Assembly (NCBI GenBank): GCA_017419405.1
Contig: JAFOLH010000013.1
Coordinates: 1-64,000, forward strand
DNA length: 64,000 nt
Source: Renibacterium sp.
GTDB taxonomy: Bacteria > Actinomycetota > Actinomycetes > Actinomycetales > Micrococcaceae
Reading direction: 5' to 3'
In this document: one piece after another, positions 34,537 through 45,718 of the stretch
How the letters are laid out: every line of letters begins with the position of its first letter
Numbering within the stretch: position 1 is the stretch's first letter
Program-made: the position numbers and the translations under genes
The notes under the pieces: generated by a model
Databases searched by the model: none
What the model saw: the letters and a program-made list of their open reading frames with translations, nothing else
Told to the model about the DNA's origin: nothing

Positions 34537-34572
34537 GTATCGATCTAGTAAATCGTTCTAGAAAAACGATAC
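34537..34572 (-). promoter_or_regulatory. Palindromic operator upstream of the LacI-type gene
   Basis: Two nested inverted repeats: GTATCG (34537-34542) with CGATAC (34567-34572), and ATCGTT (34552-34557) with AACGAT (34565-34570). TTCTAGAA is at the centre of the inner one. The location 17 bases upstream of the start fits a LacI autoregulatory operator. Confidence 0.5.
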
Positions 34573-34759
34573 AGGAAACCGGAAGCTGCGCCAAGACCCT
34601 TACCCGGGCCATCCAATCGCCTCATTCAGCCCAATCGCCTCATCCAGTGGGCAAGGCCGTCCTGACCCGCTGAACCGTCGAATTGGCCGGGCCTGGGGCT
34701 GGAGGGTGCGGCTGGGGAGAATTCCTTGGTTGGGCCGCCGGTCTGGGAGGATGAACAGC

Positions 34760-35662
34760 ATGACGATCATCGCTGCCGCCGACGGTTCGGCGCTGGGCAA
34801 TCCGGGGCCGGCCGGTTGGGCCTGGTACATCGACGAAACCGCCTGGCGAGCCGGGGGGTGGCCGCACGGTACCAACAACCAAGGCGAACTGATGGCGGTG
34901 CTGGATCTCTTCCGGGCCACCGCGCACCGGCCGGAGGAGCCGTTGCAGATCCTCTGCGACAGCCAGTACGTGATCAACTGCGTCACCAAGTGGATGCCCG
35001 GCTGGAAGCGGAAGGGCTGGCGCAAGGCCGACGGCAAGCCGGTGCTCAACGTCGAGCTGCTCAAAGCGATCGATGCGGAGCTGGTCGGGCGCAGCTACCG
35101 CTTCGAATGGGTGAAGGGCCATGCCGGCCACGAGCTCAATGAAGCCGCAGACGTGCGGGCCCGTTCGGTGGCGACCGCTTATCAGAACGGCACGGCGCCG
35201 GAAGCCGGACCGGGCTTCCCCGGACAGGCGGCCAGCGCTCCGCAGGAATCCGGAGCGGTCGTGGCAGCGCCGCCCACCGAGCCGGACGAAGAGCCGGATC
35301 TGTTCTCGGTGCTCGACGACGAACTGCCGGTCCAGCCGGATCCGCTGGCCCTGCTGCAAGGCTACGATCAGGAACTCTTCGGCGCAGATGCCAGCCGGGC
35401 CGCAGTGCTGCTCGCCGAGGATTTCGAAGAAATCGGCGCCAATGGCCGTTGGTGGGACCGGGAAGCGGTGCTCGCCGAAGGGGCGCTGCGGCCGCGGAAC
35501 CTGCAACCGTTCAGTGCCACGGTCGACGGCGACATGGCCGTGTTGCTGTACCGGGCCGCTGAAACCGGCAGTCCACTGTTGCAGACCTCGGTGTGGCGCA
35601 GGCAGGGTGCGCAATGGCGGTTGCGGTTGCGGCAAAGCACTCCGGAAGCCGGGCCGGTTTAG
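34760..35662 (+). CDS. rnhA: Ribonuclease HI fused to an NTF2-like domain
   Basis: A 300-residue protein. Residues 1-145 form RNase HI with the catalytic Asp8 (AADGS), Glu43 (QGEL), Asp67 (LCDSQY) and Asp131 (NEAADVRA), plus VKGHAGH. A Pro/Ala-rich linker (about 145-190) leads to a DUF4440/SnoaL-like NTF2 fold (about 190-300: LLQGYDQELFGADASRAAVLLAEDFEEIGANGRWWDREAVL). It degrades RNA in RNA-DNA hybrids. ATG 34760 is chosen with GGAGG nine bases before it. Its 3' end overlaps the convergent kinase gene by four bases. Confidence 0.87.
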   Translation: MTIIAAADGSALGNPGPAGWAWYIDETAWRAGGWPHGTNNQGELMAVLDLFRATAHRPEEPLQILCDSQYVINCVTKWMPGWKRKGWRKADGKPVLNVELLKAIDAELVGRSYRFEWVKGHAGHELNEAADVRARSVATAYQNGTAPEAGPGFPGQAASAPQESGAVVAAPPTEPDEEPDLFSVLDDELPVQPDPLALLQGYDQELFGADASRAAVLLAEDFEEIGANGRWWDREAVLAEGALRPRNLQPFSATVDGDMAVLLYRAAETGSPLLQTSVWRRQGAQWRLRLRQSTPEAGPV

Positions 35663-37134
35663 CCTGGGGGATCGTCGTCCGCCGAGCCCGGGCTCTCGAA
35701 CGGCAACTGCACGGTCATCGTGGCACCGCCGCCTTCGGTCTTGCTCACTCTGACTTGGCCCTGGTGCGAGGAGACGATTGCGGAAACGATCGCCAGGCCC
35801 AGCCCGGATCCGCCGGTATCCCGGTTCCGCGACGACTCGGCGCGGTAGAAGCGTTCGAAGATCTTCGGCGCCACGGCGTCGTCGATGCCCGGACCATGGT
35901 CGCGCACCTGCAGCGTGGAATAGCGCACGCCGTCTTCGATGCCGACGCCGACCGCTACTTCCAGCGGCGTGTTCTTCGGCGTGTAACGCAAAGCGTTGGC
36001 CATCAGATTGGCGACGACCTGGCGCAACCGCGCCTCATCGCCCCGGGTGGGCGAATTCGTCGCCGGGCCGCCGTCCAGGCCGATCACGGTGATCTTCCGG
36101 TCCGGCGAGGAGGCCCGGGCATCGACCGCCGCGTCGTTTCCGAGCACCAGCAGGTCGACCGGCTTTTTTTGCAGCGGCCGCTGTTCATCGATCCGGGCCA
36201 GGACCAGCAAGTCTTCGACCAAGGCACCCATCCGCTTGGCCTCGCTTTCGATCCGGTTCATCGCCGTGCCCACATCGTCGCTGTCCTGCAGGGCGCCGTG
36301 CCGGTACAGCTCGGAGAAGCCCCGGATGGTCACCAGTGGGGTCCGCAACTCGTGCGAGGCGTCCGCGACGAAACGCCGCATCCGGCCTTCGGAGGCTTTC
36401 CGGGCGTCGAAAGCTGCTTCGATGTGCGCCAGCATGGTGTTCAAGGACACCGAGAGCCGGCCGACTTCGGTGGCCGGATTCTGGATCTTCACGCGTTGCG
36501 ACAGATCACCGTCGGCGATGGCGGCCGCGGTCCGCTCCACCCGGACGAGCGGTCGGAAGGAGCGGCTCACGGTCCAGAACGCGATCAGGGTGCCCAGCGC
36601 CACCGCAGTCAACCCGACCGAGATCATCACCATCGCGAGCCGGTCCACCGAGGCGTTGAAATTGTCGTAGGTCATCGCGATCATGATGTAGCCCGGCGCG
36701 GAGACGCCTTGCTCCAGGCCGGGCAGGTTCTTGAGCACCACCGGGGCCACCAGCACGGCCCGCCACTTGGTCGGATCCCGGCGGTCCTGGATGTCGAACG
36801 GTTTGCCGTTCATGCCGATCGCGGCGGACAGCGGCAGCGGGTCCAGATCCGGGGTGATCTGGCCGGGGCTCGATTCGAGCACCACTCTGCCGTCTTTGTC
36901 CGACATCCTGAAGTAGATGTTCAGGGCTTTGTTCTTCGCCTCATCGGGCGTGTATCCGGAGCCGAAGATCGTCGACTGCACGATGCTCAGTTGCGAATCC
37001 ATCTGGTCGATCAAGAATCCGCGCAGCAAAATGTAGGTCGTCGATCCCAGGGCGATCAGGGACACTGCGAGCAGGGCGCTGATGATCGCCACCAACTGCG
37101 TCCGAAGCGACGCCCGCCGCCAGAGCTTGACCAC
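35659..37134 (-). CDS. Sensor histidine kinase (TrcS/CseC-like)
   Basis: A 491-residue membrane kinase: first helix at about 10-35, an extracytoplasmic sensor of about 130 residues (40-165), second helix (about 166-190), HAMP (about 190-245), H-box DASHELRTPL (His261) and ATPase boxes (NLMANALRYTP, DHGPGID, SSRNRDTGGSGLGLAI). It phosphorylates the response regulator encoded 19 bases upstream (transcription order regulator then kinase). The ligand sensed is unknown. GTG or ATG ambiguity at the start is not relevant to function. Confidence 0.9.
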   Translation of the reverse strand: MVKLWRRASLRTQLVAIISALLAVSLIALGSTTYILLRGFLIDQMDSQLSIVQSTIFGSGYTPDEAKNKALNIYFRMSDKDGRVVLESSPGQITPDLDPLPLSAAIGMNGKPFDIQDRRDPTKWRAVLVAPVVLKNLPGLEQGVSAPGYIMIAMTYDNFNASVDRLAMVMISVGLTAVALGTLIAFWTVSRSFRPLVRVERTAAAIADGDLSQRVKIQNPATEVGRLSVSLNTMLAHIEAAFDARKASEGRMRRFVADASHELRTPLVTIRGFSELYRHGALQDSDDVGTAMNRIESEAKRMGALVEDLLVLARIDEQRPLQKKPVDLLVLGNDAAVDARASSPDRKITVIGLDGGPATNSPTRGDEARLRQVVANLMANALRYTPKNTPLEVAVGVGIEDGVRYSTLQVRDHGPGIDDAVAPKIFERFYRAESSRNRDTGGSGLGLAIVSAIVSSHQGQVRVSKTEGGGATMTVQLPFESPGSADDDPPG

Positions 37135-37153
37135 TGATACCGGTTACCTTCGA

Positions 37154-37873
37154 TTACCTTTTTTCGGCCGTACGCAGGACGTAGCCGACCCCTCGCTTGG
37201 TCTGGATGAGCGCGGGTGCGTCCGGATCGGTGTCCACTTTGCGGCGCAGGTAGGAAATGTACGACTCCACGATCGAAGCGTCGCCGTTGAAGTCGTATTC
37301 CCAGACATGGTCCAGGATCTGGGCTTTGGAGAGCACCCGGTTGGGGTTCAGCATCAGATAGCGCAGCAGTTTGAATTCAGTGGGCGAGAGCTCGATCGAG
37401 GTGCCGGCCCGCCGGACTTCATGCGCATCGTCGTCCAATTCCAGATCGTCGACCCGGATCACCGCGTCGTCGTCGTCGGTCGGTTGGGTCCGCCGCAGCA
37501 CCGCGCGGATCCGGGCGACGACCTCGTCCAGGCTGAACGGCTTGGTGACGTAATCGTCGCCGCCGACGGTCAGGCCGGTGACTTTGTCTTCGGTGTCGTC
37601 CCGGGCGGTCAGGAAGAGTACCGGGAAGTGCCGGCCGGCTGCGCGCAGCCGGCGGGTCACCGTGAAGCCGTCCATGTCCGGAAGCATCACGTCGAGGACC
37701 GCCAGGTCCGGATTGTGTTCTTCCGCCGCGCTCAACGCCTCGCGGCCATTGCCGGCAGCAACCACGTCGAAACCGGCGAAGCGCAGGGAAGTGGAAAGCA
37801 ATTCACGGATGTTCGGTTCGTCGTCGACGACCAAGAGCCGTGCTTCAGGTCCATTCTTTTTCACGGCTCCCAT
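37154..37873 (-). CDS. Response regulator, OmpR/PhoB type (TrcR-like)
   Basis: The 239-residue protein has a receiver domain (about 11-125; acidic pair DDE, phospho-acceptor Asp61 in AVLDVMLPDMDG, conserved Lys in DDYVTKPFS) and a winged-helix DNA-binding domain (about 145-237: ELSPTEFKLLRYLMLNPNRVLSK, VESYISYLRRKVD). ATG 37873 with GGAGG just upstream. Transcribed first, with the kinase gene immediately after. Confidence 0.92.
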   Translation of the reverse strand: MGAVKKNGPEARLLVVDDEPNIRELLSTSLRFAGFDVVAAGNGREALSAAEEHNPDLAVLDVMLPDMDGFTVTRRLRAAGRHFPVLFLTARDDTEDKVTGLTVGGDDYVTKPFSLDEVVARIRAVLRRTQPTDDDDAVIRVDDLELDDDAHEVRRAGTSIELSPTEFKLLRYLMLNPNRVLSKAQILDHVWEYDFNGDASIVESYISYLRRKVDTDPDAPALIQTKRGVGYVLRTAEKR

Positions 37874-37977
37874 GATCCTCCCAGTTTCTGGGAATTGTCT
37901 GAACGTTAGATGAGTGTTGCTGGAGATTCTCTGTTGTTTGTCAGGGAACATCCTGCATGTATCGATGTTTGTCTGAT

Positions 37978-39630
37978 TTACTTCGGCAAGTCTTTGACGT
38001 CCATGATCCGGTAGGCGTAACCCTGCTCGGCCAGGAACCGTTGCCGTTTCGCGGCGAAGTCCTGGTCGATGGTGTCCCTGGCCACCAGGGTGTAGAAACG
38101 CGCGGACCGGCCATCGGCTTTCGGGCGGAGCAACCGGCCCAGGCGTTGCGCTTCTTCCTGCCGCGAGCCGAAGGATCCCGAGACCTGGATCGCCACTGAC
38201 GCTTCCGGCAGATCGATCGAGAAATTGGCGACTTTCGAAACCACCAGGGTGTGCACTTCTCCGGCCCGGAAGGCGTCGAACAGACGCTGCCGCTCTTTCA
38301 CCGGGGTCTCGCCTTTGATCACCGGGGCGCCGATCCGTTCCCCGATTTCATCGAGCTGGTCGATGTACTGGCCGATCACCAGCAGCTGCTCATCCCGGTG
38401 CGCTGCGACGAGTTCCTCGACCACATCGGTTTTGGTCAGCGAGGTGGCGCAGAGCCGGTACTTGTCGGCGTCTTCGGCCATCGCATAGGCCATTCGTTCG
38501 TCCTTGGGCAGATCCACCCGGACTTCCACACAATCTGCCGGGGCGATGTAGCCTTGCGCTTCGATGTCCTTCCAGGGCGCGTCATAACGCTTCGGTCCGA
38601 TCAGCGAAAAGACCTCGCCTTCCCGGCCGTCCTCGCGGACCAGCGTCGCGGTCAGGCCCAGCCGGCGTCGGGCCTGCAGATCGGCAGTCATCCGGAATAC
38701 CGGGGCCGGCAGCAGATGCACCTCGTCGTAGACGATCAAACCCCAGTCGTTGGCGTCCAGAAGCTCCAGATGCGGATGCAGTCCGCCGCGTTTCATGGTG
38801 AGCACTTGGTACGTCGCGATGGTCACCGGTCGCACCTCCTTGACCGCCCCGGAATACTCGCCGATCTCGGCTTCGGTGAGCGAGGTGCGCTTGAGCAATT
38901 CCTGTTTCCACTGCCGTGCGGAGACGGTATTGGTGACCAGGATCAGGGTAGTGGTGTTGCTGACCGCCATCGCGGCGGCACCGACCAAAGTCTTCCCGGC
39001 TCCGCAGGGAAGCACCACGACGCCGGAGCCGCCGGCCCAGAAATTCTCCACCGCGAGCTTCTGGTAGGGCCGCAGCGACCAGCCGGCTTCATCGAGTGCG
39101 ATCGGATGCGGGGTGCCGTCCACGTATCCGGCCAGGTCCTCGGCCGGCCAGCCGATCTTGAGCAGCAGCTGCTTCAAGGCTCCGCGCTGCGAAGCATGCA
39201 CGACCACGGTCATCGGATCGATCCGCGGGCCGAGCAGCTCGCCGATCTTTTTGGCCCGGATGACCTCTTCGAGCACCGGGAAATCATCGGTGCGCATCAC
39301 CAGACCGTGGATTTCGTCTTTTTCCAAGCGCAGCCTGCCGTAGCGGCTCATGGTTTCCTCGATGTCGATCAACAGCGAATGCGGCACCGGGAAGCGGGAG
39401 TACTTCAGCAAGGTGTCCAAGACCTGCTCCGCATCCAAACCCGCGGCACGCGCATTCCACAGGCCCAACGGGGTCAGCCGGTAGGTGTGCATGTGCTCGG
39501 GGGCGCGTTCCAATTCGGCGAATGCGGCAATCGCGTGCCGGGCATCGGTCGCGTCCGGATGGTCGACTTCGAGCAGTACCGTTTTGTCGCTCTGCACGAT
39601 CAGCGGGCCGCCGGCGGAGGGGTCAGTCAT
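37978..39630 (-). CDS. XPB-type DNA helicase
   Basis: A 550-residue superfamily 2 helicase of the bacterial XPB/Ssl2 type. An N-terminal damage-recognition-like domain (about 1-165) precedes the motor. Motif I is PCGAGKT, motif II DEVH, motif III LTATLVREDG, and motif VI is QRLGRLLRP. The orthologous layout in Mycobacterium (Rv0861c with Rv0862c) is the basis for the name. It probably acts in DNA repair. It overlaps the upstream helicase-associated gene by eight bases, so the two are co-translated. Confidence 0.9.
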   Translation of the reverse strand: MTDPSAGGPLIVQSDKTVLLEVDHPDATDARHAIAAFAELERAPEHMHTYRLTPLGLWNARAAGLDAEQVLDTLLKYSRFPVPHSLLIDIEETMSRYGRLRLEKDEIHGLVMRTDDFPVLEEVIRAKKIGELLGPRIDPMTVVVHASQRGALKQLLLKIGWPAEDLAGYVDGTPHPIALDEAGWSLRPYQKLAVENFWAGGSGVVVLPCGAGKTLVGAAAMAVSNTTTLILVTNTVSARQWKQELLKRTSLTEAEIGEYSGAVKEVRPVTIATYQVLTMKRGGLHPHLELLDANDWGLIVYDEVHLLPAPVFRMTADLQARRRLGLTATLVREDGREGEVFSLIGPKRYDAPWKDIEAQGYIAPADCVEVRVDLPKDERMAYAMAEDADKYRLCATSLTKTDVVEELVAAHRDEQLLVIGQYIDQLDEIGERIGAPVIKGETPVKERQRLFDAFRAGEVHTLVVSKVANFSIDLPEASVAIQVSGSFGSRQEEAQRLGRLLRPKADGRSARFYTLVARDTIDQDFAAKRQRFLAEQGYAYRIMDVKDLPK

Positions 39631-42040
39631 GGGTTTCCAGTCTGTGGCGTTCGGCCACATAGATTCGGTCGTTGGCGGCTGCGGCAGGCGCGGAGTCGGT
39701 TTCCGCGACGATGTCGACATCCACGATCCGGTGGATCGACATGATCCGCTCGGTGTCCCGGGCCGGGTCGAATACCCGTAACCGGCCATTCGCCACGGAA
39801 AGTGGAACAAGCAACAAGCGCTCCGGATTCCCGGCGGCATCGACCATGGTCAGGCGCACCGCCCGGCGCACCCGAATCGCTTCGCGCAGCGTTTCGATGC
39901 TCAATTGCGGCACCACGGCCGAATTCACCGGGATGCCGATGGGCCGGCTGCGCAGCAGGGACAACTGCGCCGTGGTCTCAGCCTCGGTTGTCGCGGCCGG
40001 CTCCGGTTCGACGTCGAGGTTGCCGGCCCGAGCGGATCGGTACGGCGGCTCGGGCCGCTCGACTGCCGGGGCATGCCCGGCGGCCCGCAGGGCTTGGGCC
40101 AGTTCGCTGGGACTGGCTTGGCTGGCCAGCACGCCGGGGGCCAGCAGCCGCAATCCCAGACGGCTCAATGCCGGATCATGCAACAGCGAGGCGAGCAGCA
40201 CCTCGTCGGCGCCGGTGATCACGCTTGAGGCGGATCCGACCTGCAACCGGCCGTGCCGGGCGGCGGTGTCCCGGATGAGGTACTCGAGGGGCTGCGGAAT
40301 GCTGGTGCTGCTGTGTTCGCGGAGGAAATCCACGATCTGTTCCGGCCCTTGGCCGGCGTCGAGGGCGCGGCGCAGGCTCGGCGCGGAAAACCGGTACGTG
40401 GCGGCGGGCCCTTGGCCCTCCCGGTCAGCAAGCAGGGCCAGTTCCAGAGCCAGTCCGGGATCGAGGAAGCCCGGTGCCACCGCGGTCAGGTCAGCCTGCA
40501 GGAATACTTTGGAAACCGGAGCCGGCAAGGCTTCGGCCAATCGGGCGGTCGCCGCCGGACCGTCGAGGATGAGCAGGTTGCCGAATTCGGTCAGCGCGCC
40601 GGAGCCGGTCAGGCCCAGGATTTCCAGTTCCTGGATGATGCCGGGGGCCAGCCGGCCCAGCCGCCGCCACAGGCGGGGACGTTGCCAGCGGGCCAGTGCA
40701 AAGAGCCGGTCCTGCTCCGGTGCTGCACCGGTATATCGGCCGAGCAGCTCGAGCAGCAACCGCCGCAGCACCGGGGCGTCCGCCCGCCGCGCCTCGGCGG
40801 CGAGCGGATTGATCGTACCGCCGGCTGGAGCGGACTGCCCGATCAAGCCGGGAACCCGGTCCGAACCGAGCCAGGCGGCGCCGAGCAACTGCCACTGCTC
40901 TGCCCGCGGCAGCCGGTCCCAGCCGGTCAACCCGGGGAGCCCGGTCAACCCGGTAGGCCCGCCTGAGCCGATGGCGCCGGTCCGCGGCATCGGCGCGCTC
41001 CAAGCCGCCGGCACGGTCCAGGCCGAAGTGTCCACGTCCAGCTGGATCAAGCCGGCTGCGGCGGCCAGCTCGAGCAGAAAGGCCAGCCGCGCCGGTTCGA
41101 TCTGCAGGCCGGCGGCCAGCGGACGCAGCGCGCGGACGCCGATGCCGCCGGTCCGCAGGGTGGGCAGCGGCTCGGTTCCGAGGTGTTCCAGCAGCAGCCC
41201 GGTCTGGCGCAGCAATTCGGCCACGGCGCCCAAAGCAGCGTTGTCCCGCCGGGCCGGATCCATCGGGGCCGCTTCGGAAACCGGGGGTTCCGGGCTGTCC
41301 GGGAAGATCCGGTCACCGCGCAATGCCAACCCGGCTTCCCGGGGCAGCTCGACGTGTTCGTTGTCCAGCGGGACCAGGATTGCCTGCTCGAGCAGGAAGT
41401 CGACCGGTCCGGGTGGCCCCTCCGGGTCTCTGGACCGGCGGGTTTTCGGCAGCGCGCCCACTGGACCGTCATCGAACTTGGCCAAAAGCGCGGCAGTGTG
41501 TTCCGGGGCGCCGGCGAGCGTCTGCTCCCACCATCCGGTCCGCTGGAACCGCTCGGCGAGGGCTTGGCCGGGATTTCGGCCGCCCAGTCCCAAGCGGTCG
41601 GCCGCGGATTGCAGCCTTTCGCCGACGGCGTCAGCCAAAGCCAAGTAACTCCGGCCCAGGCCCGCCGGGTGCGCTCCGATGACTTCGTGCAGACTGCTCA
41701 CCGGCAGGAACCCGCCCGGGGATTTGTAGCACAGCGCCAAAGTGTTCAGCCGGCGGAGAATGCGTTCGGCCGCGGCTTTGCTGCCGCCGGTGGCTTGTTG
41801 CAGGCCTTTGGCATCCAGCGGGCCGGTGCCGAGCAAGGCCACCTCGACGGCGTGCAGGTGCGCGGTGTCCAAGGAATCCAGTGCCCGGTGCACGCTGATT
41901 CGGGCGCAGGCCCGGGCGGCCAAGGCGGCGAAGTCCGGAACCGGAGGCGAGATCAGGTCCGGCCGGGCCGCAAACAGTTCGCGCAACGAGGCATCGCTGC
42001 GCTGCGGCAGCTCCAGGCTCAGGGCGCGAATCGAGGACAT
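39623..42040 (-). CDS. Helicase-associated protein (XPB partner)
   Basis: An 805-residue protein with an N-terminal helical/winged-helix part (about 1-150: LAARACARISVHRALDSLDTAHLHAVEVALL), a Pro/Gly-rich middle with a GPTGLTGLPGLTG stretch, and a C-terminal helicase-like XPB/Ssl2-type C domain (about 515-640), but no Walker A motif. It matches the actinobacterial 'helicase-associated domain' protein found upstream of XPB (Rv0862c type). It probably assists or regulates XPB. Its stop overlaps the helicase start. Confidence 0.8.
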   Translation of the reverse strand: MSSIRALSLELPQRSDASLRELFAARPDLISPPVPDFAALAARACARISVHRALDSLDTAHLHAVEVALLGTGPLDAKGLQQATGGSKAAAERILRRLNTLALCYKSPGGFLPVSSLHEVIGAHPAGLGRSYLALADAVGERLQSAADRLGLGGRNPGQALAERFQRTGWWEQTLAGAPEHTAALLAKFDDGPVGALPKTRRSRDPEGPPGPVDFLLEQAILVPLDNEHVELPREAGLALRGDRIFPDSPEPPVSEAAPMDPARRDNAALGAVAELLRQTGLLLEHLGTEPLPTLRTGGIGVRALRPLAAGLQIEPARLAFLLELAAAAGLIQLDVDTSAWTVPAAWSAPMPRTGAIGSGGPTGLTGLPGLTGWDRLPRAEQWQLLGAAWLGSDRVPGLIGQSAPAGGTINPLAAEARRADAPVLRRLLLELLGRYTGAAPEQDRLFALARWQRPRLWRRLGRLAPGIIQELEILGLTGSGALTEFGNLLILDGPAATARLAEALPAPVSKVFLQADLTAVAPGFLDPGLALELALLADREGQGPAATYRFSAPSLRRALDAGQGPEQIVDFLREHSSTSIPQPLEYLIRDTAARHGRLQVGSASSVITGADEVLLASLLHDPALSRLGLRLLAPGVLASQASPSELAQALRAAGHAPAVERPEPPYRSARAGNLDVEPEPAATTEAETTAQLSLLRSRPIGIPVNSAVVPQLSIETLREAIRVRRAVRLTMVDAAGNPERLLLVPLSVANGRLRVFDPARDTERIMSIHRIVDVDIVAETDSAPAAAANDRIYVAERHRLETHD

Positions 42041-42071
42041 CCTGCTAACGCTACCGGGAAGTCTTGCCGGC

Positions 42072-42305
42072 TCACAGCCTGCGGCGTCGCCAGATCGCGC
42101 GGAGCATCAGGACGATCAGCAATACGAAGGCCAGCGGCAGAGCGCTGAAGGAGATCCAGTTCAGACCATTCCAGGTTTGCCCGCCGGCCAAACGGACGAT
42201 CACCAGGTAAGCCAGCGAGGCCACGCCGACGATGGCCAGCAACAGCGCCAGCACGGTGAGCGCCTGCCACCAACGGGACGGGGCTTCGGTCTCGGGCGCA
42301 GTCAT
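42072..42305 (-). CDS. Small two-helix membrane protein
   Basis: A 77-residue protein with helices at about 14-38 and 50-70 and a basic tail RAIWRRRRL, which predicts a cytoplasmic C-terminus. ATG 42305. It lies upstream of the helicase-associated gene on the same strand (31-base gap). No family recognised. Confidence 0.6.
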   Translation of the reverse strand: MTAPETEAPSRWWQALTVLALLLAIVGVASLAYLVIVRLAGGQTWNGLNWISFSALPLAFVLLIVLMLRAIWRRRRL

Positions 42306-42397
42306 GCCTTTAAGGTTATAACGCTCACAGCGGACATCCGGCCCGGGTAGCGGCATTGGCGGTGGCTGCGGGTAATCTATAAGGAAGCAGACCACCG

Positions 42398-42441
42398 TGC
42401 CCGTGAGTCGTCGCGCCCCTTGGGGGCACGGCTCGCGGGCA
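42398..42441 (+). promoter_or_regulatory. Leader hairpin of the long cold-shock gene
   Basis: TGCCCGTGAG (42398-42407) pairs with CTCGCGGGCA (42432-42441, one G-U), with inner pairing continuing toward CCCC/GGGG. It stands 28 bases before the GTG start, in the position of a csp leader. It may act as a temperature-responsive structure or an attenuator. Confidence 0.5.
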
Positions 42442-42469
42442 TTCGACCAACTGAGTAAGAGGTAGCGAC

Positions 42470-42856
42470 GTGCCCACCGGCAAGGTGAAATGGTTCGACA
42501 ATGAGAAGGGCTTCGGCTTTTTGACGTCCGACGACGGCCAGGAGGTGTTCCTGCACGCCAACGCGTTGCCCGCCGGGGTCAAGGAGGTCAAGGTCGGGAC
42601 CCGGATGGAGTTCGGCGTGGCCGACGGGAAAAAGGGCGCCCAGGCACTCAGCGTGCGGATCCTGGACACTCCGCCGTCGGTGGTCAAAGCCACCCGGAAG
42701 CCGGCCGCGGACATGGCCGTCATCGTCGAGGATTTGATCAAGCTGCTCGAAAGCACCGCGAACGGACTGCAGAAGGGCAAGTACCCGGACAAGGCCAGCG
42801 GCAACAAGGTGGCGGCAGTCCTGCGAGTTGTGGCCAGCGAGCTGGACGGGCAATGA
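42470..42856 (+). CDS. Cold-shock protein with C-terminal extension
   Basis: A 128-residue protein: cold-shock domain in residues 1-65 (KVKWFDNEKGFGFLTS, EVFLHANAL) followed by a helical extension (about 70-128: MAVIVEDLIKLLESTANGLQKGKYPD). It corresponds to the longer actinobacterial CspB-like proteins (Rv0871 type). AGAGGTAG precedes GTG 42470. Its stop overlaps the DUF3027 start (ATGA), so they are co-translated. Confidence 0.87.
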   Translation: MPTGKVKWFDNEKGFGFLTSDDGQEVFLHANALPAGVKEVKVGTRMEFGVADGKKGAQALSVRILDTPPSVVKATRKPAADMAVIVEDLIKLLESTANGLQKGKYPDKASGNKVAAVLRVVASELDGQ

Positions 42857-43281
42857 GTCCGGTGACGGCCCGGTCCGGGAAAACCGCGAAAGCCGGGAAG
42901 TACGGCGTTCCGGTGTGGCGGGTCGGCAAACCCGATGCGGTGCTGGCCGCCGAAATCGAACCGGCCCGGGCGGCACTGTTGTCGATCGCCAAGGCGGAAC
43001 ACATCGGCGCCCATATCGCGGCGCGCAGCGAAGGCGAACGCGTCGTCACACAGCTCTTCGAATGCACCATGCCCGGTTACACCGGCTGGCAGTGGTTCAC
43101 GGTTCTGGCCAGGGCGCCGCGGGCCAAGCAGGCCACGGTCTCCGAGGTCGGCTTGGTCCCGTCCGAGGCTTCTGTGCTGGCCCCGGAATGGCTTCCCTGG
43201 TCGGAGCGGGTGCGCCCCGAAGACGAACCGGAGGCGGAAGCCGTTGTTGCGCCGGAGCCCGAGGCGGAGCCGGACGCTTAG
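42853..43281 (+). CDS. DUF3027 protein
   Basis: A 142-residue protein with the DUF3027 core: PVWRVGKPDAVLAAEIEPARAALL, AHIAARSEGERVVTQLFECTMPGYTGWQWFTVLAR, EVGLVPSEASVLAPEWLPWSERV. The C-terminus is an acidic Glu/Pro-rich tail. Found next to csp and serC as in Mycobacterium (Rv0883c). Function unknown. It overlaps the cold-shock gene by four bases. Confidence 0.82.
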   Translation: MSPVTARSGKTAKAGKYGVPVWRVGKPDAVLAAEIEPARAALLSIAKAEHIGAHIAARSEGERVVTQLFECTMPGYTGWQWFTVLARAPRAKQATVSEVGLVPSEASVLAPEWLPWSERVRPEDEPEAEAVVAPEPEAEPDA

Positions 43282-43286
43282 CCGTT

Positions 43287-43320
43287 GCCCCGCCGGGTTC
43301 CGGCGGGGCGGTAGTTTTTT
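43287..43320 (+). terminator. Terminator after DUF3027 gene
   Basis: A 10-bp G+C stem (GCCCCGCCGG 43287-43296 with 43300-43309) with loop GTT, then TTTTTT at 43315-43320: a canonical intrinsic terminator between convergent DUF3027 and serC. Confidence 0.9.
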
Positions 43321-43338
43321 GCGGTCAGGCTTTTGCGA

Positions 43339-45705
<2,367 letters not shown>

Positions 45706-45718
45706 GAGAGAGGATTCC

